From an uncultured Pelagibacteraceae bacterium (GTDB taxonomy: Bacteria > Pseudomonadota > Alphaproteobacteria > Pelagibacterales > Pelagibacteraceae), in contig CACBFJ010000002.1 of the NCBI GenBank assembly GCA_902538495.1, positions 62,001 to 126,000 on the forward strand: DNA of 64,000 nt, given 5' to 3'. Shown here in pieces: positions 55,565 to 64,000 of this stretch. The position numbers and the translations under genes were made by a program. Below the pieces are notes generated by a model that did not search any database, had not been told where the DNA came from, and saw only the letters and a list, made by a program, of their open reading frames with translations. Numbering within the stretch: the stretch's first letter is position 1; every line of letters begins with the position of its first letter.

Positions 55565-56573
55565 AATTCAATTATTTATTTTTACCAATTCTAATTCAGA
55601 AGAAAACAATACCAAATATTATGCAAAAGATAATGGTATTTTATCGATAATGTACCATAGATTTAACGAAAATAAGTATCCTTCAACAAATATCAAAATG
55701 GATATTTTTCAAAAACACATAAAAATAATTAAGGAACTTGATTATGAATTTTATAATCCAAAATTTTTTGTAAAAGAATTTAAAAAACCAAAAAATAAGA
55801 AGAAAATTTTGATAACAATAGATGATGGTTTCAAGTCTTTCTATAATAATGCTTGGCCATATTTAAAGGAAAATAACATTCCATTTATTTTATTCGTATC
55901 TACAGAACCGGTCGGTAAAAATGGTTATATGACTTGGGATGAAATAATTGAGATTGACAAATCTGAATTTGGTTATATTGGCCATCATTCTCATTCACAT
56001 GACTACTTAATTGATAAAAGTGAGGAAGAATTTATTAATGATATAGAGCTTGCATCAAAAATTTTCAAAAATAAATTAGGATATGTTCCCGAAATATTTT
56101 CATATCCATTTGGCGAATATTCTCTTTTTATGAAACAATACATAGCTAAAAATTTTAAAATAGCTTTTGGGCAACATTCCGGAATTATTGATGTGAATAA
56201 AGATAAATTTGAATTACCAAGGTTTCCAATAAATGAAAAATATGGTGAATTAAAAAGGTTTAAGTCTATAATTAATTATTTACCACTTGAGTATAGATCT
56301 CTAGAACCAGAGGAAAAAAAGGTAAATAAAAAGAACAACCCCCCACAAATGGTAGTTGAATTTTTTAATGAACAAAAAAATATAAAGAATATTAATTGTT
56401 ATTCTAATGATGGTGGTAAGTGGAAAAAACCAAATTTAAAATTTGATATCAATAAACTTATCGTAAATTTTGAAGATCCATTTATACCAAGAAGAGGAAG
56501 AATTAATTGTTCACTAATGGATAATGGTAAGTGGCGATGGTTTGGAACTCAATTTATTGTAAGCGAGAACTAG
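55512..56573 (+). CDS. Exported polysaccharide deacetylase-family protein
   Basis: A NodB-fold carbohydrate esterase, 353 aa (351 if the third-codon ATG is used). A signal peptide or anchor (residues 3-27) precedes MYHRF. The metal/catalytic blocks are LITIDDGFKSFYNNAW (motif 1, TIDDG), HHSHSHDYL (motif 2) and FSYPFGEYS (motif 3). The substrate is an N-acetylated wall or surface sugar, unknown. The start lies inside tsaB on the opposite strand. It converges with the Bax-like gene and shares CTAG with it. Confidence 0.87.
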   Translation: MIMKKTLSLAASIISFVIIQLFIFTNSNSEENNTKYYAKDNGILSIMYHRFNENKYPSTNIKMDIFQKHIKIIKELDYEFYNPKFFVKEFKKPKNKKKILITIDDGFKSFYNNAWPYLKENNIPFILFVSTEPVGKNGYMTWDEIIEIDKSEFGYIGHHSHSHDYLIDKSEEEFINDIELASKIFKNKLGYVPEIFSYPFGEYSLFMKQYIAKNFKIAFGQHSGIIDVNKDKFELPRFPINEKYGELKRFKSIINYLPLEYRSLEPEEKKVNKKNNPPQMVVEFFNEQKNIKNINCYSNDGGKWKKPNLKFDINKLIVNFEDPFIPRRGRINCSLMDNGKWRWFGTQFIVSEN

Positions 56574-57649
56574 ATTAGGCTTTCCAATTCTATACTTGAA
56601 GGGAGCAATTTAGCATCGTCAAAATCCTGGAGATTGTTTTGTTTTATAATTTTTTGTAAAACTTCAACATATTGATCGCCTGTTTCTGCATATTTGTTCA
56701 AAAATTTGGAAAGTATCATGCTATCCAAAGGTTCTCCTTTATCTCTTAATTTAGCTCTCTCTTGTCTAAAATCTTTGTAAGTTGAATGTGTGTTAAGATT
56801 TCTTTGATATGCTCTAACAGATGCTTGAAGAACATTGAACTTCATTACTTTATGTCCCTCACTTTTGTCAGCATCTTTTGGTTTTAACCCCTCACCTGAC
56901 CAAGTCCACTGGCCAAACAATGCATTACCTTCTTGGGCAAATCTTGATGTTCCCCAACCTGTCTCCTTAGCAGCTTGTGCTAATGCTAATGAAACAGGAA
57001 CTTCATCCATTCTAATTTTAAGAGTTGATAAATCTCTTGAGGGAACTCCGTACTGTTTATATTTTTTTTCAAGCCACTTCTTTTCTAAGACTGTATTGTT
57101 ACTTTTATTTATAATGCTAAAAAGTCTTTTCCTATCAATCTTTATGTTACTATTTTCTTTCAAGATTAATGGAAGGACAATCTGAATAAAAAATTCTTTT
57201 CTTTTAGAAGTGTTTTCAATCATTTTTATTTCATTTGGTAATAACGTTAAAGCAACTGGTTTTACTAGTTTAGTTTTTCTGACGTCTTTAAGGGTGTAAT
57301 TTGTGTCTTCAAATAATTGTTTTATGGTAGAAGCGTTTAATCTTACTGTGTCAGTTTCCAACTCATTTAGACTAAAAATGTCAACTAACAAATCTTGTTC
57401 ATTTAAAATCTTGTCATTGATTTCATTTCCACTGGCACCATTCTTAAGAGTATAAGCTAAAACCGCTTTTGATTTATTTTGAAAAGCCATATTCTTATTG
57501 TTGGCAAAGTTCACCACTATTGGCATTGCATAAAAAAGAGTGATTAACAATATGGATGATATAAAAATTCTAGGTAATGAACCAATATTTCTTCTTCTGT
57601 TAAAAAAATTTATTGATTTTACTCTTTTAGTAAAATTTCTTTTATACAT
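56570..57649 (-). CDS. Bax-like glucosaminidase-domain protein
   Basis: A 359-aa membrane-anchored protein with one N-terminal hydrophobic segment (about 30-50) and a periplasmic glucosaminidase/lysozyme-like domain. ALAQAAKETGWGTSRFAQEGNALFGQW carries the likely catalytic Glu, and VLQASVRAYQRNLNTHSTY matches E. coli Bax and its relatives. It probably cleaves peptidoglycan glycan chains. It faces the deacetylase gene, so the two wall-modifying genes form a convergent pair. Confidence 0.85.
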   Translation of the reverse strand: MYKRNFTKRVKSINFFNRRRNIGSLPRIFISSILLITLFYAMPIVVNFANNKNMAFQNKSKAVLAYTLKNGASGNEINDKILNEQDLLVDIFSLNELETDTVRLNASTIKQLFEDTNYTLKDVRKTKLVKPVALTLLPNEIKMIENTSKRKEFFIQIVLPLILKENSNIKIDRKRLFSIINKSNNTVLEKKWLEKKYKQYGVPSRDLSTLKIRMDEVPVSLALAQAAKETGWGTSRFAQEGNALFGQWTWSGEGLKPKDADKSEGHKVMKFNVLQASVRAYQRNLNTHSTYKDFRQERAKLRDKGEPLDSMILSKFLNKYAETGDQYVEVLQKIIKQNNLQDFDDAKLLPSSIELESLI

Positions 57650-57652
57650 AGT

Positions 57653-58192
57653 TTATATTGCCTCAACTTGTTTTACCTCAGGTATATAGTGACATAGAAG
57701 GTTTTGAACACCTTGTTTTAATGTCATTGTAGAACTTGGGCACCCCGAGCAACTTCCTTGTAATTGAACTTTAACTATACCATCTTTAAATTCCTTAAAT
57801 TTAATATCCCCTCCATCTTTTGCAACAGCAGGTCTAATTTTTTGGTCTAGGATTTTAATAATTTTTAATTCTATTTCCTCTAGATTTTCAGATTTCTCAT
57901 TTAAGTCTTTTTCCACGACGTATTCTTTACCTGTCGAATAAAAATCATTTATTAATGATATAATAATATGTTTTATTTCCTCCCACTCAACTTCATCATG
58001 TTTATTTACTGAAATAAAATCTTTTCCTAAAAAAATACTTTCTACACCATTAACAGAAAACAAATTTTTAATTAGTTCATTATTGGTCTCATCTTTTTTT
58101 GTAACTTCGAAAGAACCACTTTTAGAAACAGTCTTGCCAGGCAAAAACTTGATCGAGTTTGGATTGGGTGTAAATTCTGACTGCACAAACAT
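57653..58192 (-). CDS. nfuA: Nfu-type Fe-S cluster scaffold/carrier
   Basis: Delivers Fe-S clusters to target proteins. An N-terminal Nfu domain (FVQSEFTPNPNSIKFLPG) is followed by the NifU-like C-terminal domain with cluster ligands CSGCPSS in VQLQGSCSGCPSSTMTLK. It is 179 aa. This two-domain form is the mitochondrial/alphaproteobacterial type. Confidence 0.93.
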   Translation of the reverse strand: MFVQSEFTPNPNSIKFLPGKTVSKSGSFEVTKKDETNNELIKNLFSVNGVESIFLGKDFISVNKHDEVEWEEIKHIIISLINDFYSTGKEYVVEKDLNEKSENLEEIELKIIKILDQKIRPAVAKDGGDIKFKEFKDGIVKVQLQGSCSGCPSSTMTLKQGVQNLLCHYIPEVKQVEAI

Positions 58193-58244
58193 AATTTATA
58201 TATAGTCAATAATTTTTAAAATGAAACTTGTTTGTATTTTATAT

Positions 58245-59246
58245 TTAAAAACCCATGATTTCTTGAATTTTTTTGACCTTTTCTGATGCAATCTTATCAG
58301 CTTTTTTACGTCCACTATCTAATATTTGGTCTAAAAAACTTTTTTCTTTTAAAAGTTTTTTAATTTCATTCGATATAGGGATAATTTTATCAACTAAAAC
58401 TTGTGATAAATTTTCTTTAAATTCTGAAAAATTTTTTCCAGAAAATTTATTAATTGTATCATCTAGATTTACGTCAGTTATACTAGAATAAATACTCATC
58501 AAATTTTTAGCCTCAGGTCTTTTTTCTAAATCTGCGCTTGTGGCTGGTAATGGCAAAGTATCAGTTTTTGCTTTTTTGATTTTATTAATTATTTGATCTT
58601 TATCATCAGTTAAATTTATTCTACTCAGATCTGATAATTCAGATTTGCTCATTTTTTTTGTTCCGTCTCTTAAACTCATTATTCTAGAAAACTTTTTTTG
58701 AATTAATGGCTCAGGTATTTTGAAAAACTCATCAACATTGAAATCATTATTAAATTTTTGTGCGATATCTCGACAAAGTTCTAAATGTTGCTTTTGGTCG
58801 TCTCCAACAGGCACGTGAGTAGTGTCATATAGAAGGATATCTGCTGCCATTAAAACAGGATATGAGTAGAGACCAATACTTGCTTTTTCTTTATCTTTGC
58901 CAGCTTTCTCCTTAAATTGTGTCATTCTGTTAAGCCATCCCATCCTAGCCACACAGCTTAGTATCCAAGCAGTCTCTGAATGAGCGCTCACGCTTGATTG
59001 ATTAAATATAATACTTTTTTTGGGATCTATACCGCTTGCAATAAAAGTTGCAGCAGTTTCATAGATATTATCTTTCAATTTTTTTGGATCTTGGGCAACT
59101 GTGATAGCATGAAGATCGACAATACAAAATATACACTCATTTTGGTCTTCGTTATTTAGCTTAACAAAATTTTTAATCGCGCCCAAATAATTTCCAAGAT
59201 GGAGATTTCCGGTAGGCTGGACACCTGAAAAAATTTTTTTTCCCAT
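58245..59246 (-). CDS. trpS: Tryptophanyl-tRNA synthetase
   Basis: Class I synthetase. The HIGH-like motif is [11 protein letters not shown] and the KMSKS motif is intact (KKMSKSE). [15 protein letters not shown] binds adenylate/tRNA. It is 333 aa. It starts 2 bp after murJ. Confidence 0.96.
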   Translation of the reverse strand: MGKKIFSGVQPTGNLHLGNYLGAIKNFVKLNNEDQNECIFCIVDLHAITVAQDPKKLKDNIYETAATFIASGIDPKKSIIFNQSSVSAHSETAWILSCVARMGWLNRMTQFKEKAGKDKEKASIGLYSYPVLMAADILLYDTTHVPVGDDQKQHLELCRDIAQKFNNDFNVDEFFKIPEPLIQKKFSRIMSLRDGTKKMSKSELSDLSRINLTDDKDQIINKIKKAKTDTLPLPATSADLEKRPEAKNLMSIYSSITDVNLDDTINKFSGKNFSEFKENLSQVLVDKIIPISNEIKKLLKEKSFLDQILDSGRKKADKIASEKVKKIQEIMGF

Positions 59247-59248
59247 AG

Positions 59249-60778
59249 CTAATACTTTAGTTTAATATCACCATATTTAAAAGCTTTGATAAATAACGAA
59301 AAACTCAAATAAAATACAAGACTTAAAAAAGATGATAATATTAAATAAATAGATTTTAAATTATATTGATAAATCAATTTATTTTCAAAAAACAAAATTA
59401 AATAATTAAAAAATATTCCCATAAGGATAGAAGCCAGAAGTATCTTTAAAAATTTAATAAAGAATAAATCATTGAAATTAAATAAATTATTATTTTTTAA
59501 ATAAACAAATAATACAATTGAATTAAACCAAGATGAGATTGTCGTAGCTATAGGAATTATTATGAAACCAATGTCTCTGAAAAAATAAATACTTATTAAT
59601 ATATTTAAAACTACAGAAATTAATGAAATATAAAAAGGTGTTTTAGTATCCTGATTTGCGAAAAAAAATGTCGAGAATACTTTGATTAATGCGAATGCTG
59701 GCAGTCCTAAACCAAAATAGTAAAGTGCATTTGCTGATTTAGTTACTGAAAGTTCGTCAAAAGAACCATAACCAAATAATGCAGAAATAATTTGTTCTGA
59801 TCCTATAATTAAAGCGACTGAGGCAGGTAAACTTAAAAACATACTAAGCTCAAGTGCTTTATTTTGGAGTAAACGTATTTTGTTTTTTTTTTTTAAAAAA
59901 ACATGTTTAGAGAGTTGTGGTAAAACAACAACTCCAATTGCTATTCCAGCTATTGCTAGGTTTATTTGATAAATTCTATCAGCATAGTATAGATAAGATA
60001 CGGCACTGGCTTGAAAAGATGCAATTATAGTGCCTACTAAAATATTAATTTGCGTGACACCAGATGAGAAAATACTAGGTAAAAGTTTTTTAAAAAAAAA
60101 TCTAACCTTATTATTAATTTTGAAATTAAAACTAAATTGAATAGAATAAAATTTTTTTGTAAATTGATATAAAAAAACAAGCTGTAATATCCCTGCTCCT
60201 GAAACTCCATATGATAGATAATAAACCAGTTCATCGTTGAGAAATTTACCAAAAAATAAAATAGATATTAAAACAATATTAAGAATTATTGGTGCTGCAG
60301 ATGCAGCAGCAAATTTATTATGTGAGTTAAGAATTGCTGCAAAAAAAGAAGATAGGCTTACAAACATTAAAAATGGAAGAGTTATCCTTGTTAAATTTAC
60401 AGCTAACTGAATTTTTTCTGGATTATCAACAAAACCTGGTGCTATTAATCTCACAAAAGCTGGCATGAAAACTTCAATAATTAAAACTAAAAACAATAGA
60501 CCTAAAAATAATAAATTAAAAATTTCGCTTGCAAATTTTTGTGATCCAGATTTTTTTTTTACTAATTCTGAAGTATAGCTTGGTATAAAAGCTGCATTAA
60601 AAGTTCCCTCTGAAAATAATCTCCTAAAAGTATTAGGTATTCTAAATGCTACAAAAAAAACATCTGCTAAAAAACCTGTTCCGAGAAAAATTGCTATCAA
60701 AACATCTCTTAAATAACCAAGTAATCTACTGATAATAGTATAAAAACTAAAAGTCCCTGTTGACTTAACTATATTCAT
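59249..60778 (-). CDS. murJ: Lipid II flippase MurJ
   Basis: A MOP-superfamily membrane protein of about 14 helices, 509 aa. N-terminal [39 protein letters not shown] and the later [19 protein letters not shown] are diagnostic. It moves lipid II to the periplasm for wall synthesis. glnD and mutS, often upstream in this class, are absent. Confidence 0.95.
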   Translation of the reverse strand: MNIVKSTGTFSFYTIISRLLGYLRDVLIAIFLGTGFLADVFFVAFRIPNTFRRLFSEGTFNAAFIPSYTSELVKKKSGSQKFASEIFNLLFLGLLFLVLIIEVFMPAFVRLIAPGFVDNPEKIQLAVNLTRITLPFLMFVSLSSFFAAILNSHNKFAAASAAPIILNIVLISILFFGKFLNDELVYYLSYGVSGAGILQLVFLYQFTKKFYSIQFSFNFKINNKVRFFFKKLLPSIFSSGVTQINILVGTIIASFQASAVSYLYYADRIYQINLAIAGIAIGVVVLPQLSKHVFLKKKNKIRLLQNKALELSMFLSLPASVALIIGSEQIISALFGYGSFDELSVTKSANALYYFGLGLPAFALIKVFSTFFFANQDTKTPFYISLISVVLNILISIYFFRDIGFIIIPIATTISSWFNSIVLFVYLKNNNLFNFNDLFFIKFLKILLASILMGIFFNYLILFFENKLIYQYNLKSIYLILSSFLSLVFYLSFSLFIKAFKYGDIKLKY

Positions 60779-60828
60779 AAATCATATTTGTCTTAATTTT
60801 ACCCTATTTGTACACCTAATTGACATAA

Positions 60829-63111
60829 ATGAAAAAAACAAAAATTGATCATTACACTGATAAAGAAGCTTTAGATTTTCATAAAGAAAAAAAGCCAGGC
60901 AAGATTGAGATATCTTCCTCAAAAAATATGACCACAAAAAGAGATTTGGCTTTAGCATATTCTCCTGGGGTAGCAGCTCCTGTAAGGGCGATAAGTGAAA
61001 ATCCAGAGGCAGCATTTGATTATACTAGTAAAGGAAACCTCGTTGCAGTTATTAGTAACGGCTCTGCAATTTTAGGCATGGGAAATTTAGGTGCATTAGC
61101 ATCGAAACCAGTTATGGAAGGAAAGGCTGTTTTATTTAAAAGGTTTGCCGATATAGATTCTATTGATTTAGAGATAGATTCAGATGACACAGAAGAGATC
61201 ATAAATAGCATAAAAAATTTTGCTCCCAGCTTTGGTGGTATCAATCTTGAAGATATTGCGGCGCCTGATTGTTTTATTATAGAGGATAAGCTGAAAGAAA
61301 TTCTTGATATACCTGTATTTCACGATGATCAACACGGTACAGCAATTATCACAACCGCAGCATTAATTAATGCGTTAGATATTAGTAAAAAAAAAATTGA
61401 TAAAGTAAAAATAGTTGTAAATGGTGCTGGAGCTTCAGCAATGGCTTGTGCAAATTTATTTAAAAAATCTGGTGTGCCAAATGAAAACATCACGATGGTA
61501 GATAGAAAAGGGGTTATTTATAAAGGTAGAGAAAATTTGAACAAATGGAAATCAAATCATGCAATTGAGACAAACGACAGAAATTTAAGCGACGCAATTA
61601 ATAATGCTGATGTTTTTTTAGGATTATCTGCAAAAGGAACATTAACTAAAGCGATGGTAAAAAAGATGGCAAAAAATCCAATAATATTTGCCTGTGCAAA
61701 TCCTGACCCTGAAATTACACCTGAGGAAGTTGAGGAGGTTAGAAATGATGCGATTATAGCTACGGGAAGATCGGATTACGCTAACCAGGTAAATAATCTG
61801 ATAGGTTTTCCCTATATTTTTAGAGGAGCATTAGATGTAAGGGCAAAAACAATAAATGAGGAAATGAAAGTTGCCGCTGCACATGCAATCGCTAATTTAG
61901 CAAAGGAAGATGTGCCAGATGAAGTTGTTGCAGCAATGGGAGGTGAAAGACCTCATTATGGAAAAGATTATATAATACCATCAACATTTGATCCAAGATT
62001 AATTAGCGTTATTCCAGCAGCTGTAGCTAAAGCTGCAATGGAAACCGGAGTTGCTAGAATTGATATTAAAGATTTTGATATCTACAAAGATCAACTTAAG
62101 CAAAGGCTAGATCCAACTGTTACAATTCTTCAAGGTGTTAATAACTATATTAAGAAAAAACAAAAAAAGGTTGTATTTGCTGACGGTGAAGATGAAAATA
62201 TGTTAAAGGCTGCAATTGCGTTTAAAAATTCAAAATTAGGAATTCCAATTTTAGTGGGGAAAGAGGATTTAATTAAGAATCAAATAAAAAAAATTGGTTA
62301 TAATGAGGATTTTGATATTGAAATCGTAAATTCTAAAGATAAGAAGAAAAGGGAGAGATATGTTCAATATCTTTTTAAAAAACTTCAAAGACAAAAGGGA
62401 ATGCTTGAAAGAGACTGTGATAGACTTATCAGAAATGATAGGGTAATTTGGGCATCGTGTATGGTTGCTTGCAGTGATGCAGATGCCATGGTCACTGGTA
62501 ATACTAGAAGATATTCCTCATCACTCGAAAAAGTAATCCAGGTTGTAGATCCTAGACCTGGGGAAATCATGTTTGGTTTAAATTTAGTCGTAAACAGAGG
62601 TAAAACAATTTTTATTTGTGATACATCAGTTATTGAATATCCCGATTCAAAACAATTAGCTGAAATGGCAAAATCTGCAGCAAGAGTTGTGAGACTTTTC
62701 GGATTTGACCCTAAAGTCGCTTTTTTATCTCACTCTACTTTCGGTGAACCAGCTACAGATAGAACAAAGAGATTAAGCGATGCAGTTGAAATTCTGAAAA
62801 AAGACAAAGTAGATTTCAAATTTGATGGGGAAATGCAACCAGATGTGGCTCTAGATGAAATTTATAAAGAATTATATCCATTCTCTGAAATTGTTGGAAA
62901 CTCAAATGTCTTAGTAATGCCTAGTCAACATAGCGCAGCTATTTCATATAAAATGATTAAATCTATGAGTAGAGCTAAAGTAATTGGACCACTGCTAATT
63001 GGTCTAGGATTACCAATTGAGATAGCACCACTGAGATCATCTACGTCTGAAATTTTAAATTTAGCATCTATAGCTGCATATTCTGCAGATGTAATTAAGT
63101 ATGATAAATAA
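60829..63111 (+). CDS. maeB: NADP-dependent malic enzyme with phosphotransacetylase-like domain
   Basis: Oxidatively decarboxylates malate to pyruvate. The malic domain (1 to about 420) has YSPGVAAPV, FHDDQHGTAI and VNGAGASAMACANLFK. The C-terminal part (about 430-760) is the phosphotransacetylase-like domain usual in MaeB (VFADGEDENMLKAA; NVLVMPSQHSAAISYK), thought to be regulatory rather than catalytic. It is 760 aa. Divergent from murJ with 50 bp between starts. Confidence 0.96.
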   Translation: MKKTKIDHYTDKEALDFHKEKKPGKIEISSSKNMTTKRDLALAYSPGVAAPVRAISENPEAAFDYTSKGNLVAVISNGSAILGMGNLGALASKPVMEGKAVLFKRFADIDSIDLEIDSDDTEEIINSIKNFAPSFGGINLEDIAAPDCFIIEDKLKEILDIPVFHDDQHGTAIITTAALINALDISKKKIDKVKIVVNGAGASAMACANLFKKSGVPNENITMVDRKGVIYKGRENLNKWKSNHAIETNDRNLSDAINNADVFLGLSAKGTLTKAMVKKMAKNPIIFACANPDPEITPEEVEEVRNDAIIATGRSDYANQVNNLIGFPYIFRGALDVRAKTINEEMKVAAAHAIANLAKEDVPDEVVAAMGGERPHYGKDYIIPSTFDPRLISVIPAAVAKAAMETGVARIDIKDFDIYKDQLKQRLDPTVTILQGVNNYIKKKQKKVVFADGEDENMLKAAIAFKNSKLGIPILVGKEDLIKNQIKKIGYNEDFDIEIVNSKDKKKRERYVQYLFKKLQRQKGMLERDCDRLIRNDRVIWASCMVACSDADAMVTGNTRRYSSSLEKVIQVVDPRPGEIMFGLNLVVNRGKTIFICDTSVIEYPDSKQLAEMAKSAARVVRLFGFDPKVAFLSHSTFGEPATDRTKRLSDAVEILKKDKVDFKFDGEMQPDVALDEIYKELYPFSEIVGNSNVLVMPSQHSAAISYKMIKSMSRAKVIGPLLIGLGLPIEIAPLRSSTSEILNLASIAAYSADVIKYDK

Positions 63112-63112
63112 T

Positions 63113-63706
63113 CTAATTTTTTTGAATTCTTAAATTATCGACTAATAATATACTTGCAATCACATTTTCTACATCTAAAATTTCATTTGCTTCTTCGATA
63201 ACTGCATCTTTTTCATCTGGTGTTGTTGCTATACCATAAATATAAATTTTTTTCTTGTATGTATCTATTTGATAATTGGTTGCTTTTATTGTGTCGTTAA
63301 AAATTAATGCTGTTCTTAATTGCGAGGTAATAAGTAAATCTTTTGCAGATTGTTTAAAATTAAAATCTTCTTTGATTTTTAAATCATTTTTTACAGACCT
63401 TACCCCTTGAGTTTCCCATGCAAGCTTTGTTAATTTAAGCTTTTCCTCCGGATCTTCAACTTTACCTGTTATAAATATTCTACCATCAATAACTTTTGTT
63501 TTTACAGATAAAAAATAATTTTTATCCAACAATAAAATTCTTGCACTTAAATTTTTTTGCATTATCGAATCATCTATTTGTGTGCCTAGAGACCTTGGGT
63601 CTATCGCTACGCTAACTCCAGTTCCAAATATACCTGATGACGATACTCCAACACATCCGTTGAAAACTAGTCCAATTAAAAAAATTAATATAATCTTAGC
63701 TTTCAT
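63113..63706 (-). CDS. BON-domain lipoprotein (DolP/OsmY-like)
   Basis: A 197-aa lipoprotein with signal and lipobox LVFNGC (Cys about residue 18), then two BON domains: ILLLDKNYFLSVKTKVIDGRIFITGKVED and TSQLRTALIFNDTIKATNYQIDTYKKKIYIYG. The closest described relative is DolP/YraP of the outer membrane. It overlaps rsmI by 11 bp, echoing the rsmI-yraN-BON neighbourhood of other proteobacteria with yraN absent. Confidence 0.88.
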   Translation of the reverse strand: MKAKIILIFLIGLVFNGCVGVSSSGIFGTGVSVAIDPRSLGTQIDDSIMQKNLSARILLLDKNYFLSVKTKVIDGRIFITGKVEDPEEKLKLTKLAWETQGVRSVKNDLKIKEDFNFKQSAKDLLITSQLRTALIFNDTIKATNYQIDTYKKKIYIYGIATTPDEKDAVIEEANEILDVENVIASILLVDNLRIQKN

Positions 63707-64000
63707 TCTTAATATCGACGCAATATTTATAAATTATTTTTTTTGAAACTGGATTATTTTGATGGATAAGGCTTGTAATTTCTTTTATGCTCAGTTTGTA
63801 AATCATTTTTTTAATAGTTCTTTTATCTGATTCACTTAATTCAAGCGAATTTTTTTTATTTAATCTCTCTGAAATTACGATTGTTAATTCACCCTTTAAG
63901 TTTTTTTCAAAGGGTTTTAATTCTTCAATATCTAATCTAATGAATTCTTCATATAATTTTGACATTTCTCTACAAATTAAAATTTTTCTACCTGAAAATT
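63696..64000 (-). CDS. rsmI: 16S rRNA 2'-O-ribose methyltransferase RsmI, C-terminal part (partial)
   Basis: The ORF track shows only 89 aa from an internal ATG at 63965, but the frame stays open to the right edge. It then reads FSGRKILICREMSKLYEEF, which matches the 'R.REMTKxxEE' region of RsmI, followed by LKGELTIVISE. This is therefore the last about 101 codons of rsmI, not a small independent gene. RsmI methylates C1402 of 16S rRNA; its catalytic part lies outside the window. Confidence 0.85.
   Translation of the reverse strand, partial: FSGRKILICREMSKLYEEFIRLDIEELKPFEKNLKGELTIVISERLNKKNSLELSESDKRTIKKMIYKLSIKEITSLIHQNNPVSKKIIYKYCVDIKNES

Noticed and set aside
58193-58244. Small RNA or riboswitch between nfuA and trpS
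   Set aside because: Only 52 bp of AT-rich sequence with no stable stem visible.
63696-63965. An independent 89-aa gene, as suggested by the ORF track
   Set aside because: The frame continues upstream to the window edge with RsmI-like sequence (GRKILICRE), so it is the partial end of rsmI.
1-64000. CRISPR array, IS element, integrase, prophage or restriction system
   Set aside because: No regularly spaced repeats, transposase-like ORFs or terminal inverted repeats were seen; the HNH protein at 19166 belongs to a stand-alone family with no phage or methyltransferase neighbour.

Overview
The window looks like a piece of a streamlined, AT-rich marine alphaproteobacterial chromosome of the SAR11 ('Candidatus Pelagibacter'-like) type. 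This rests on the very AT-rich sequence, near-zero intergenic spacing with many 1-20 bp gene overlaps, and a gene order that follows the alphaproteobacterial backbone with many genes missing. It also rests on alphaproteobacterial or mitochondria-like families: COQ7, a Suv3-type helicase, HIG1, CarD, and Irr next to fabA-fabB-fabI. The species call is inference; no database search was possible.

Layout. 1-2864: gltB (3' part outside the window) and gltD on the minus strand. 3048-10393: uppP, an EamA exporter, a pyruvate dehydrogenase pair (aceE carrying its own lipoyl domain, then aceF) and a thiolase. 10466-15472: tRNA-Arg, a small membrane ORF, a hotdog thioesterase, a Suv3-like helicase, a TerB-like protein, fdxA, carD, a terminator, and a 25-residue Lys/Arg/Ala peptide behind a perfect inverted repeat. 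15671-24654: an acyl-CoA synthetase directly behind tRNA-Leu, then yqaA/dsbB/coq7, an HNH protein, an esterase, HIG1, a TlpA-like thioredoxin, argH, an LptM-like lipoprotein, lysA and plsC. 24651-33811: the replication/ubiquinone block dnaN-dnaA-rpsT-mutM, divergent from ubiE-ubiB-coaBC-dut-moeB-SH3.

33826-40332 is the most regulatory-looking part. It holds a small zinc-ribbon gene under a Fur-box-like inverted repeat, a DUF2061-like membrane protein, an Asp/Asn hydroxylase-like protein and katG. The katG promoter has an Irr-like box between its -35 and -10. Then come irr and, divergently, fabA-fabB-fabI, with a second copy of the box between irr and fabA. 40335-42575 is a secreted C-type-lectin protein with a probable beta-barrel C-terminus.

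42618-64000 is the classic alphaproteobacterial core run pnp-rpsO-rbfA-infB-nusA-metK-lnt-ybeY-phoH-miaB-fur-tsaB, then a deacetylase/Bax pair, nfuA-trpS-murJ, maeB, a BON lipoprotein and the C-terminal part of rsmI. Compared with the order usual in the class, truB, ylxR, rimP, trmB, a CorC-like gene, rimI, glnD and mutS are absent from their expected slots. A terminator-like hairpin sits just ahead of nusA.

The most interesting points are: (a) the paired Irr-type boxes around katG/irr/fabA; (b) the 18-bp inverted repeat made of two Fur-box-like arms; (c) the K/R/A-only micro-peptide; (d) the lipoyl domain fused to a homodimer-type E1; (e) the hairpin/attenuator before nusA; and (f) recurrent 4-bp stop-on-stop overlaps between convergent genes. 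No IS element, CRISPR array, integrase or prophage was seen.
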